From Thauera sp. 2A1 (GTDB lineage: Bacteria > Pseudomonadota > Gammaproteobacteria > Burkholderiales > Rhodocyclaceae), in NCBI RefSeq assembly GCF_009469595.2, contig NZ_SSXV01000025.1, positions 16,354 to 80,353 of the forward strand: 64,000 nt of DNA. The letters are read 5' to 3'. Below the pieces are notes generated by a model that saw only the letters and a list, made by a program, of their open reading frames with translations, searched no databases and was not told the origin of the DNA. Shown piece by piece: positions 34,022 to 41,763 of this stretch (position 1 is the stretch's first letter; each line of letters opens with the position of its first letter). Both the position numbers and the translations under genes were made by a program.

Positions 34022-34942
34022 TCAGTCCGCAGCGATCTGCGGCAATGTCGTCCCGCTCGTCCTCGCGATTTCCTGCGTCACCTGCATGACCGTGCGGCAT
34101 GCGAGCGTCAGTTCGCCGTGAGGTGACATTGCCAGCGCGATGTGGCGCAATACAACAGGTTCGACCAGCATCGAGGATTGCAGCCGGCACTCCCGGGCGG
34201 CAGCCGCGTAGGCATAAGGGCCGAGCAGGGCATGAGCGCCGCCGTCGGCGGCGATGTGCGTCTGCAGGCTCAGGGAGTCGGCTTCGACGGCGACGTTGAG
34301 CGAGATGCCGTGTTCGAGGCAGAGCTGGTCGAGCCGGTCGCGCCAACTGTTGGGGCGGCAGAACAGCACGAGCGGGAGCTTGTCCAGGCTCGAAAAGGGG
34401 ACCGTCGGCTGGGCGGTCAGGCTGTCGCCCTCGGCACCGACGAGGTAGGTCGCCGTCTCGAAAAGGTAGATGTCCCCGTTCATGGGCGCCGCGCTGTAGC
34501 GATACAGGATGGCGAGGTCGACGTTGCCGTTTTCCAGCCAGGTTTCCAGTTGCGCGCCCTGTCCTTCGCGCACCATGAGCTGCACCAGCGGGTAGCGCTC
34601 GCGCATCCGGTAGTACAGCGCACTGACCAGCGGATGTGCCATCGACGGCAGGATGCCGATCCTCACCCGGCCGATCGGTTTGCCCGCCGTGGTGCGGATG
34701 TCGTTGACCAACTGATCCGTCCCCGCCAGCCAGGCACGCACCATCGGCGCAACGCGCTGGCCGAGTTCCGTCAACACGACGCCACGACCGGTGCGCTGGA
34801 ACAACCGCCCGCCGCATTCCCTTTCGAGTTCGGCGATCTGTCGGCTGATGTGCGGCTGACTGGTGCCGTAGGCCGTGGCGACCTTGCTCAGGCTGCCCAG
34901 TTCGGTGGCGTCGATGAAGAGCTTCCAGGTCGCGTAATCCAT
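34022..34942 (-). CDS. LysR-family transcriptional regulator
   Basis: This 306-residue LysR regulator has an N-terminal winged helix (MDYATWKLFIDATELGSLSKVATAYGTSQPHISRQIAELE) and a periplasmic-binding-like effector domain. The start at 34942 is preferred: it has an aggctcagg purine stretch and a standard LysR start, whereas ATG 34969 lies in AT-rich promoter sequence without a ribosome site. It is divergent from the porin at 35167, and the shared intergenic region carries a motif repeated before the aldolase gene, so it likely controls the cluster. Confidence 0.9.
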   Translation of the reverse strand: MDYATWKLFIDATELGSLSKVATAYGTSQPHISRQIAELERECGGRLFQRTGRGVVLTELGQRVAPMVRAWLAGTDQLVNDIRTTAGKPIGRVRIGILPSMAHPLVSALYYRMRERYPLVQLMVREGQGAQLETWLENGNVDLAILYRYSAAPMNGDIYLFETATYLVGAEGDSLTAQPTVPFSSLDKLPLVLFCRPNSWRDRLDQLCLEHGISLNVAVEADSLSLQTHIAADGGAHALLGPYAYAAAARECRLQSSMLVEPVVLRHIALAMSPHGELTLACRTVMQVTQEIARTSGTTLPQIAAD

Positions 34943-34978
34943 GCCTGAGCCTCGCACTTTTATATACAAAAAAAGTAT

Positions 34979-35032
34979 ATCTGAAATACAAGATCTGCTA
35001 CTTCTTGCATGGCTAGCGCATCCCTAGACTGC
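34979..35032. promoter_or_regulatory. lysR-porin divergent promoter with shared motif
   Basis: ATCTGAAATACA (34979-34990) and the following 40-base block (34993-35032) match the region before the aldolase gene. TAGACT (35025-35030) is the candidate -10 toward the porin. An AT-rich tract with TATATACAAA and AAAGTATAT lies on the lysR side (34960-34980). The spacing between box and block differs from the other copy: 2 bases here, 24 there. Confidence 0.6.
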
Positions 35033-35166
35033 ATTCATGGCTGCTGACCGAACCGCAGATTCACACGAGAGCTCGGTGGCATCCGGTGTTTGGTCAGGCA
35101 GTGCTCATCCCGCGCGGGGGCATGCCGACCGGATGAATTCAAAAGACGACGTGGATGGAGACAGGG

Positions 35167-36189
35167 ATGAAGTGCAGATCGACGGCACCGAAGGTGCTGA
35201 TGGCCGCAATGCTGACTTGCCTGGTGGCGGGCGAAGCCAGTGCGCAGGCCGTGGAAGTGTATGGCCTGATCGGGGTGTTTGCCGGCAGCGTGCAGCGTAG
35301 CGGCGAAAGGGAAGGAACGAAGCAACTGGGTGCGGGGGGGCTGACCACATCGTATCTGGGCTTCAGGGGGGAGGAAGACCTTGGAAACGGACTGAAGATG
35401 ATCTTCTCGCTGGAGAGCTTCTTCCGCCCGGACACGGGGGAGCAGGGCCGCACGCCCGCCGATCCGTTGTTCTCGCGCAATGCCTGGGTTGGCGTCGACA
35501 GCGCCTACGGTCGTGTGACGCTCGGGCGCCAGACCAATCCCACCTATGCGGTGATGTCGCAGTTGAGCCCGTTCGGCAGCTCGGTGGTGTTCTCGCCCCT
35601 GGCCGTCCAATCCTTCGTTGCGGCCTATGGCAGCAACATCATCGGCGACACGGTGTGGAACAACACTGTGCAATACAGCACACCCGAATTGAAGGGCCTG
35701 CGCGGCTCGGTGCTTTACGGCACCGGAGAGGTGCCGGGGCATACCGGGCAAGCCAACCTCGGCGTGCACGGCACCTATCGCGACGGACCGTTCATGGCGG
35801 CGCTGTCGATGCAGCGCGTGCGCATCAACGTCAATCGACCGTTGCCCGAGGCGCAGGACTCGTGGCTGGCGGGCGCGAACTACGACTTCGGTCCCCTGAA
35901 GTTATACGGTAGCGCGGCAGGCACCCGCATCGACAGCGGGGCGGATACGCGCCTCTATGATGCAGGCTTGTCCGTGCCGGTGTCCGCTGCCGGCACCCTG
36001 CTGCTCGAAGGGGCGCGCTCGCGTATCGACCTGCCGAACGGCGTCGAAAAGCATCGCACCACGACTTCGTTCGGCTATGACCACCGGCTCTCGAAGCGCA
36101 CCGATGTGTATGCCGTCTATTCGTATGACAAGAAAACGGACGCGTCGTCGGGCAACACCGTGGCCTTCGGCATACGTCACGCATTCTGA
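35167..36189 (+). CDS. Outer-membrane porin (Porin_4 family), substrate-linked
   Basis: This 340-residue porin has a signal peptide ending near ASAQA (residue 27), the first strand AVEVYGLIGVFAG, SYLGFRGEEDLGNGLKMIF, GRQTNPTYAVMSQLSPF and the terminal IRHAF. It is clearly diverged from the tandem pair at 12727 and 14087. A leader of about 130 bases separates it from its promoter. ATG 35167 has ggagacaggg upstream; ATG 35155 is an alternative. It likely admits the substrate of the aldolase/MFS genes. Confidence 0.92.
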   Translation: MKCRSTAPKVLMAAMLTCLVAGEASAQAVEVYGLIGVFAGSVQRSGEREGTKQLGAGGLTTSYLGFRGEEDLGNGLKMIFSLESFFRPDTGEQGRTPADPLFSRNAWVGVDSAYGRVTLGRQTNPTYAVMSQLSPFGSSVVFSPLAVQSFVAAYGSNIIGDTVWNNTVQYSTPELKGLRGSVLYGTGEVPGHTGQANLGVHGTYRDGPFMAALSMQRVRINVNRPLPEAQDSWLAGANYDFGPLKLYGSAAGTRIDSGADTRLYDAGLSVPVSAAGTLLLEGARSRIDLPNGVEKHRTTTSFGYDHRLSKRTDVYAVYSYDKKTDASSGNTVAFGIRHAF

Positions 36190-36354
36190 GGCCTGCCTAT
36201 CTGCTCGAGGGAGGAACCAGGCGTGGGTGAGACGGGGGCTCAGGCATGTCGTCCCGTCCGCGACGCCGGGGCAATTCCCCGCGCGCTGGCAATGCAGAAT
36301 GAGGCTCGCTTGGGATGAGCCAGGATGAATTCCCTGGCTCTTCCTGCAGCCGGC

Positions 36355-36843
36355 TTACTTCAGCAGATCCTTGTGCTTCTCGAGGGCGGCCATCGCGCAC
36401 TGTTCGTCCAGATGCCCGCCGGGCGCGCCGCCGATGCCGATGGCGCCGATCACCTCGTTTCCGACCTTGACCGGTACGCCGCCGCCAAGCAGCAGGAAGC
36501 CGGGGATATTCACGAGATTCGCGGCCGCAGGGTTCTTCTGGGCGCCTTCCATCATTGCAAGCGTCGTGTTCTTCGCCGATGCAGAGGTGAAGGCCTTGGC
36601 GCGGCTGGCCTCCAGGGTGTGCGTGCCTGCATTGTCGGCGCGCTGCACGGCCCGCACCTGGCTGGCGCGATCCACCACCGTGACGGCCACGGCGTACCCC
36701 TTTTCCTCGCACGCGGCCACGGCGGCCGAGGCCAGCTGGTTCGCCAGTTCCAGCGACATGTTGCGTTCCGTACGGATGGCCTGCGCCGAAGCGCCCGAAG
36801 TCGCCAGGGCCGAAACAAGAAGGATTGCCAGTTGTCGTTTCAT
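36355..36843 (-). CDS. Secreted GlcG/HbpS family protein
   Basis: This 162-residue protein has a signal peptide (cut near ASAQA, residue 21) and a GlcG/HbpS domain: LELANQLASAAVAACEEKGYAVAVTVVDRASQVRAVQRADNA, then NIPGFLLLGGGVPVK, GAIGIGGAPGGHLDEQCAMAAL. Related proteins bind heme (HbpS) or accompany glycolate and propanediol-type pathways. A periplasmic binding role in this cluster is inferred. It converges with the porin gene. Confidence 0.88.
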   Translation of the reverse strand: MKRQLAILLVSALATSGASAQAIRTERNMSLELANQLASAAVAACEEKGYAVAVTVVDRASQVRAVQRADNAGTHTLEASRAKAFTSASAKNTTLAMMEGAQKNPAAANLVNIPGFLLLGGGVPVKVGNEVIGAIGIGGAPGGHLDEQCAMAALEKHKDLLK

Positions 36844-36925
36844 GAGAGTTCTCCTCGGTGCGGGGTACGGCGAAACCGCTCCGCCGTTGAAAAGAACTTT
36901 ATTTGACCCGCCGTTGCGGAGCCAT

Positions 36926-36963
36926 GCGTAGCGCTACGCCCGATGCTCCGTAAAACTACGGAG
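36926..36963. promoter_or_regulatory. Two adjacent palindromes between response regulator and glcG-like gene
   Basis: GCGTAGCGCTACGC (36926-36939) is a perfect 14-base palindrome, and CTCCGTA-AAAC-TACGGAG (36946-36963) a 7-base stem with 4-base loop. They lie between the stop of the response-regulator gene and the start of the glcG-like gene, both on the minus strand. They share the core CGTA/TACG. They could be binding sites of the response regulator, or an RNA hairpin without a T tract. Confidence 0.45.
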
Positions 36964-36966
36964 CCG

Positions 36967-37629
36967 TCAGTTGCGAGCCTCCCGGCTGGAATCCACTTGT
37001 TCCACCAGGGCGGCGTAGCGTCGGATCAGGTGCGCCAGCGAGGGCACCGCCAGCTTCTCGAACAGGTTGGCGCGATGGGTTTCCACCGTCCTGGGTGAAA
37101 GCACCAGGGCGCGGGCAATTTCCTTGTTGGTCAGCCCCTCGACGATGAGGCCGAGCACTTCCCGCTCGCGCTCGCTCAACGCGGCGTAGCGATGCTGGGC
37201 ATCGCGATCCGCAGCCTGCCGCTCGCGCGACCTGACGTGCCGGCGCACGGCCTGCTGCAAGGCATCGAGCAACAGTTCGTCATCGACCGGCTTCTCCAGG
37301 AATTCAGCCGCGCCTGCCTTGAAGGCACGCCGGCACAAGTCGACCGTGCCGTGGCCGGTGAGCATGATGGTCGGCTGGTCGACGCCTGCTGCCTGCAGCG
37401 TGTCCAGCACCGAAAGGCCGGACACGCCGGGCATGCGCACATCGAGCACGATGGCGCCGATGCAGTGTCGGTCGAACTCGGCCAGGAAGCGTTCCGGATC
37501 GCCCCAGGTCTGCACCCGCAGGCCCACGGTGCCGATCAGGAGCGCGAGCGATTCGCGCACGGCGGCATCGTCGTCGACCAGGTGGATCAGGGGCGACAGC
37601 GACGCAACCGGATTCTGTGCAGCGGTCAT
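36967..37629 (-). CDS. FixJ/LuxR-family response regulator
   Basis: This 220-residue two-domain regulator has a receiver domain with acidic pocket DDDAA (19-23), phospho-acceptor D63 (VLDVRMPG) and K113 (FLEKPVDD), then a LuxR-type helix-turn-helix (LSEREREVLGLIVEGLTNKEIARALVLSPRTVETHRANLFEKL, about 151-195). The pattern fits the FixJ/TodT group. It overlaps the kinase stop by 3 bases and is translated after it. Confidence 0.93.
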   Translation of the reverse strand: MTAAQNPVASLSPLIHLVDDDAAVRESLALLIGTVGLRVQTWGDPERFLAEFDRHCIGAIVLDVRMPGVSGLSVLDTLQAAGVDQPTIMLTGHGTVDLCRRAFKAGAAEFLEKPVDDELLLDALQQAVRRHVRSRERQAADRDAQHRYAALSEREREVLGLIVEGLTNKEIARALVLSPRTVETHRANLFEKLAVPSLAHLIRRYAALVEQVDSSREARN

Positions 37630-39086
37630 GATCTTCCCTCCGGTGCCGGCGACGCCGCCGGCAACTCGAGCACGAAAATCGCCCCGGAACCGTCGGCCGG
37701 CTTTTCATGCCAAAGCCTGCCGTTCATCTCCTGCGCCAATGTTTCGCACAGGCTCAGTCCCAGCCCCAGCCCGCCGGGTCGGGCGGTCACGAAGGGCTCG
37801 AAGATCCGCGCCGCCACCTCGGGCGGCAGGCCCGGGCCGTTGTCGCGCAACGACAGGCGCACTCGCCCGCCGCCCGCTTGCAGTGTCCAGGTCAGTTGGG
37901 GCGTGGGGGTGTCTTCAAGCGCGTGCAAGGCATTGCTCGCCAGGTTGTGCACGATCTGCTCGACCGCCACCGTATCCGCGAACGCCCAGCCCTCTTCGGC
38001 GGGCAAGTGCACCGCGACGCCGCGACGCTTGCACTCCGTCGCCATCAACTGCATCACCTCGCGCACCACGCTCCGCAGTTCGACCGCTTCTCGCTCGTGT
38101 GCGCCCGGGCGGTCGATTGTCCGCCGCAGGCGCGCCACCACGTCAGCCGCGCGGCGTGCCTGGCCGACCACCTGCTGCATCGCGTCGCGGGCCGCCTCGA
38201 CATCGGGCGGTGCATCCGCGAGCAGCCGCCGGCTCGCTTGCGCACCTGCCAGCACCGCCGTCAGCGGCTGATTTAGCTCGTGCGCCAGCCCGGCCGCCAG
38301 CTCGCCCAGGGCATTCAGCCGCGACACCTGACCGAGCCGCAGCAAGGCCTCGGCATGCTGCCGCGCTTCGCGCTGACGTCGCAGCAGCAGCGCCATGAAG
38401 GCGAGGGCTGCCCATATCGCCCACGCAAGCAGCAGCGGCATCCAGGGAAGGTCGCGCCAGAGAAAAGCGCGCACAGCCACCAGATCGAAGGGCTGGCTCG
38501 GTGCGGCCAGATGCTTGCGGAACTCGAACCGCCACAACGCCTCTTCCGCTGGCCGCTTCTGCACCACCCAGCGGTCGGGTCCGATCACGAGGGCCACCTC
38601 GGCCGTACCTCTTTCCGGGCTTGCCCCGAATGGCCACTCGGACCACGGCACCATGAGCGGCAAGGAAATCTCCAGCGCATATGCGGTTCCCGTCTCCGCC
38701 GGTGGCGTTGCCATCCAGAACCGACCTGCGGACCAATCCACACGCAATCGCGGCACGCTCGGGGCCTCGCCAAGCGCTCCATCAACCTCAGGATCGCCCC
38801 GACGTATGTCGAGCACCTGCGGATAGACCGCAGCCAAGCGCCGGGCGAGCTCATGCGCCGAATCCGGCTGCACAAGCTGGAGCATCGCCAGGATTGCCTC
38901 ATGCTGCACGGCACGCTGGGACATCAGGCGGTGAGCAATGCGTGCGTCCGTCTCGAACGCCTCGCGCGCGCGATCGGCCGCCCCCTGAATCAGCCACGCG
39001 CTGACCAGTGCGCCGACAGCGAGCCAGGCCACCGCCAGGCTGACAAGCAAACGACGCGGGAGGGAATTCGGGCCGACCAGGGACAT
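37626..39086 (-). CDS. Sensor histidine kinase of the FixL/DctB type
   Basis: This 486-residue kinase has a membrane helix at about 13-33, an extracytoplasmic sensor region of about 190 residues without recognised family, a second helix near 225-245, and a coiled segment. A HisKA box follows (GLAHELNQPLTAV), with N box EQIVHNLASNALHAL and G boxes DNGPGLPP and GLGLGLSLC. It is the cognate kinase of the overlapping response regulator. The ligand is unknown; the cluster suggests an external organic compound. The 194-base gap 39087-39280 holds no gene. Confidence 0.92.
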   Translation of the reverse strand: MSLVGPNSLPRRLLVSLAVAWLAVGALVSAWLIQGAADRAREAFETDARIAHRLMSQRAVQHEAILAMLQLVQPDSAHELARRLAAVYPQVLDIRRGDPEVDGALGEAPSVPRLRVDWSAGRFWMATPPAETGTAYALEISLPLMVPWSEWPFGASPERGTAEVALVIGPDRWVVQKRPAEEALWRFEFRKHLAAPSQPFDLVAVRAFLWRDLPWMPLLLAWAIWAALAFMALLLRRQREARQHAEALLRLGQVSRLNALGELAAGLAHELNQPLTAVLAGAQASRRLLADAPPDVEAARDAMQQVVGQARRAADVVARLRRTIDRPGAHEREAVELRSVVREVMQLMATECKRRGVAVHLPAEEGWAFADTVAVEQIVHNLASNALHALEDTPTPQLTWTLQAGGGRVRLSLRDNGPGLPPEVAARIFEPFVTARPGGLGLGLSLCETLAQEMNGRLWHEKPADGSGAIFVLELPAASPAPEGRS

Positions 39087-39280
39087 GCTGCGGATTCTTC
39101 CACAGATTCTTTCCCCTTGGCCTGTGGCGCGCTTTCGCCTTGGGGAAGAGGCCTGGCAAGAGGCCGCGCGGGTCACCAAGCCACCATCCATGCGCTTCAT
39201 CGACGATTCGACGGCAGGCATGGGCAGGATCGAGGCCGTCCAGGGGCCGGTGGGGTAGCCGTACGAATGACGTTGCCCGC

Positions 39281-40177
39281 TCAGGTGCGAGGCTTGCGCG
39301 CCAGGTATTCCCTCGCTGCAGCGACCAGCAGCGCCGTGGTGTTCTTGACCCAGTCGATGCGCTTCTTCTTCCAGGTGTCCCAGCCGTCGGGCAGGCGCTT
39401 GGCGATGAACATGGCCTGCAGGTCGGCCACCGCGAGGGCGGGCTCGCCGTCGACTTCCCGGGCGTCCGGCCGGTTGGCGAAGAAGGCGAAGAGCAGGCCG
39501 AACTCGCCGGCCGAACCCACCAGGTTGTCCTGGCCGAGCAGGCGGGTGAGCTTTTCCTCCATGTCGCGATGCGCGCTGCGGCTGCCATCGTCGGAACCGA
39601 AGATCCTGCGCATCCACGCCGTGCCGGCGCTCTCGGCGAGCGCCAGCAGGTCCGAGCCCAGCAGCCTGGCGACCGCGGTGCCGAACACCAGTGCGGCCGG
39701 GTCCCGCAACAGGTTGTCGGCGATGAAGCGGCCGATGTCCGAGCGCCTGATCCAGCCGTCCCGGCCCAGCGCCGCGAGCCGCGCGAAGTCGTCGGCACTG
39801 AAGCGACCCGAGTCCGGCACGGTCGGGTCGCCCTGCAGGATGCCGCTGTGCCCTGGGTGGGAGCCCTGCGATCCGGGAAAGGCGAGCGAGAACAGCCCCG
39901 CGGGCACATGCTGGTCCAGTTGGCCGCTGCTGCCGCGCATGAAGGCGTGATTGCCGGCGGCGAAAAGCACCAGCAGGTCGCCCAGATCGCCGCCGCCGCT
40001 GTTGCCGAGCGCCCTGACGTCTTCCAGGCGGGCGAGCGGATCGGCGGCGCTGTTCCTGACCGGCAGGGCGCCCTGGGCGATGGCGCTGCCGATGAAGGGG
40101 CAGGTCGCCTTCTTCTCCACGAGCTTGGCGATGTCGTCGTCGCCCAGTTCGACGGGCTTGTCGAGTTCGTCGTCCAT
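39281..40177 (-). CDS. Putative heme-thiolate peroxygenase-like protein (divergent)
   Basis: This 298-residue protein has no signal peptide and no firm family by eye. The order of motifs resembles fungal chloroperoxidase/unspecific peroxygenases (PF01328): TCPF with C26-P27 then GALPVRN (like PCP...GYLPRNG), GILQGDP at 113-118 (where the family has EGD), GRFSADDFARL, and a late ADLQAMFIAKRLPDGW like the DAARSFFQFSRMPDDF region. The Cys to QGD distance (89 residues) is close to that in fungal enzymes. The acid-base Glu would be Gln here. A strong ribosome site aggagac supports expression. An oxidoreductase gene lies upstream. Confidence 0.45.
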   Translation of the reverse strand: MDDELDKPVELGDDDIAKLVEKKATCPFIGSAIAQGALPVRNSAADPLARLEDVRALGNSGGGDLGDLLVLFAAGNHAFMRGSSGQLDQHVPAGLFSLAFPGSQGSHPGHSGILQGDPTVPDSGRFSADDFARLAALGRDGWIRRSDIGRFIADNLLRDPAALVFGTAVARLLGSDLLALAESAGTAWMRRIFGSDDGSRSAHRDMEEKLTRLLGQDNLVGSAGEFGLLFAFFANRPDAREVDGEPALAVADLQAMFIAKRLPDGWDTWKKKRIDWVKNTTALLVAAAREYLARKPRT

Positions 40178-40254
40178 GGCTTGTCTCCTGATGCGTGATC
40201 TCGATCTCTGGCGGCGGCGCGGGCGGTGTGCCGCGCCCTCCGCCTCGTCCCGTC

Positions 40255-41547
40255 CTATCCCGCTTGGCCGGCCGCACGCTGGCCGCCGGGGCGGGATGCG
40301 AGCTGGGCCAGCATCGCGTCCTTGTCGGCCCTGACCTGCGGGTGGTAGCAGTCGGCGGGTTGCGCGCCAAGGTGGCCCACGCAGGCGTTGCAGTCGACGC
40401 AGCGCGGCCCCGGCGTGCCATCGCGCACGTGGTGATAGAAGAAGGGGTCGGCGAGGAAGGGGCGGCCGGCGGACACCGCATCGCACAGCCCGCGGGCGAG
40501 CGCGGCCTCCATCGCCGCACGCGTACGGAAGCCGCCCACGCAGATCACCGGGATGCGCAGCCGCGCCTTGAAGTCCGGCGTGTAGTCGAGGTTGAAACCC
40601 TCGCGCCCCTTCCACAGCAGGTTGCAGGCGAGCGTCACCAGCGGCCGGAACACTTGCAGCAGCGTGCGGCGCAGTGGCGGCAGGTGGGCCATGCTTCCCT
40701 GCAACATGTTGCGCAGGCAGCGGTCGAAAGTGCCGCGCACCATCGGAAAGCCCGATTCGTAGTGGCCGACCGAGATCTCGATCGCATCCACCCCCGCGGC
40801 CTCCATGATGCGCGCGGCTTCCGCCAGTTCGGGCGGTGCGAGGCCGTCGCGCAGCGGCAGCGCGTCGGCGCCGTTCATCTTCATGATCACCGGAAAGTCG
40901 GCGCCCACCCGGCGGCGGATCGCGCCCAGCACTTCGCGTGCAAAGCGCGTGCGCTGCTCGAGCGCGCCGCCGTACTCGTCGTCGCGCCGGTTGGTGTAGG
41001 GGGTGAGGAACTGGCTCATCAGGTAACCGTTCGCCGAGTGCATCTGCACGCCGTCGAAGCCCGCCTCCTTGCAGCGGCGCGCGGCCTCGCCGAACTGCTC
41101 GACGATGGCCGCGATTTCCGCCGCCCGCATCGCTCGCGGTTGCGTGCCGGTGAGCAGATCCTTCACCGCCGAGGCGGATACGACGTCCGTCGCGCCGACG
41201 AAATCCGGCACCACCTGGCGACCGCAATGATTGAGCTGGGCGAAGATCCGTCCGCCGCAGGCGTGCACCACCTCGGGGATGCGTGCCAGGCCGACGATCT
41301 TCTCATCGGCGTCCGCGCCCACCTGGCGGGGCGCAGATTTGCCCTGGCGGCTGACGTAGATGTTGCCGGTGATGATCAGGGGCGTGCCGCCCAGCGCGAT
41401 GAGACGGTAGAACTCGACCAGTTCGTCGGTGACGAATCCGTCCGCCGACGCGCGGGTCTCGGCCGTCGCAGTCTTGAACAGCCTCGCCGGCAGCTCGAGC
41501 GAACCGATACGGATCGGCGTGAACAGCAGTGCCTCGCCTGCAGCCAT
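40255..41547 (-). CDS. NADH:flavin oxidoreductase, Old Yellow Enzyme family
   Basis: This 430-residue FMN barrel has family landmarks: PIRIGSLELPARLFKTATAE, QLNHCGRQ, GFDGVQMHSANGYLMSQFLTPYTNRRDDEYGG (with the catalytic region), RRRVGADFPVIMKMN and GGFRTRAAMEAAL. The C-terminus has CVDCNACVGHLGAQPADC, spaced like the 4Fe-4S motif of the larger 2,4-dienoyl-CoA reductase group, but the flavodoxin/NAD domains of that group are missing. It probably reduces an activated C=C bond. ggaggtg precedes the ATG. Confidence 0.88.
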   Translation of the reverse strand: MAAGEALLFTPIRIGSLELPARLFKTATAETRASADGFVTDELVEFYRLIALGGTPLIITGNIYVSRQGKSAPRQVGADADEKIVGLARIPEVVHACGGRIFAQLNHCGRQVVPDFVGATDVVSASAVKDLLTGTQPRAMRAAEIAAIVEQFGEAARRCKEAGFDGVQMHSANGYLMSQFLTPYTNRRDDEYGGALEQRTRFAREVLGAIRRRVGADFPVIMKMNGADALPLRDGLAPPELAEAARIMEAAGVDAIEISVGHYESGFPMVRGTFDRCLRNMLQGSMAHLPPLRRTLLQVFRPLVTLACNLLWKGREGFNLDYTPDFKARLRIPVICVGGFRTRAAMEAALARGLCDAVSAGRPFLADPFFYHHVRDGTPGPRCVDCNACVGHLGAQPADCYHPQVRADKDAMLAQLASRPGGQRAAGQAG

Positions 41548-41763
41548 GAGTCACCTCCGCGCGCCCTGGCGGCGAACTGCGTGATTCCCCTCATGAATCC
41601 AGTCTAGACCATGGGGTGTCCGGTACAGGGCGATCGCACGGCTGCGACGATGACAAGGCGCGGATCTGGTCTAGTCTTGAATCGAGAACCGGCATGGATG
41701 CCGGGTGCGGTCGCCCCGGCCATCGCCGAGGGATGCCGCACACATGCCGTGAGGTCGTCGACC

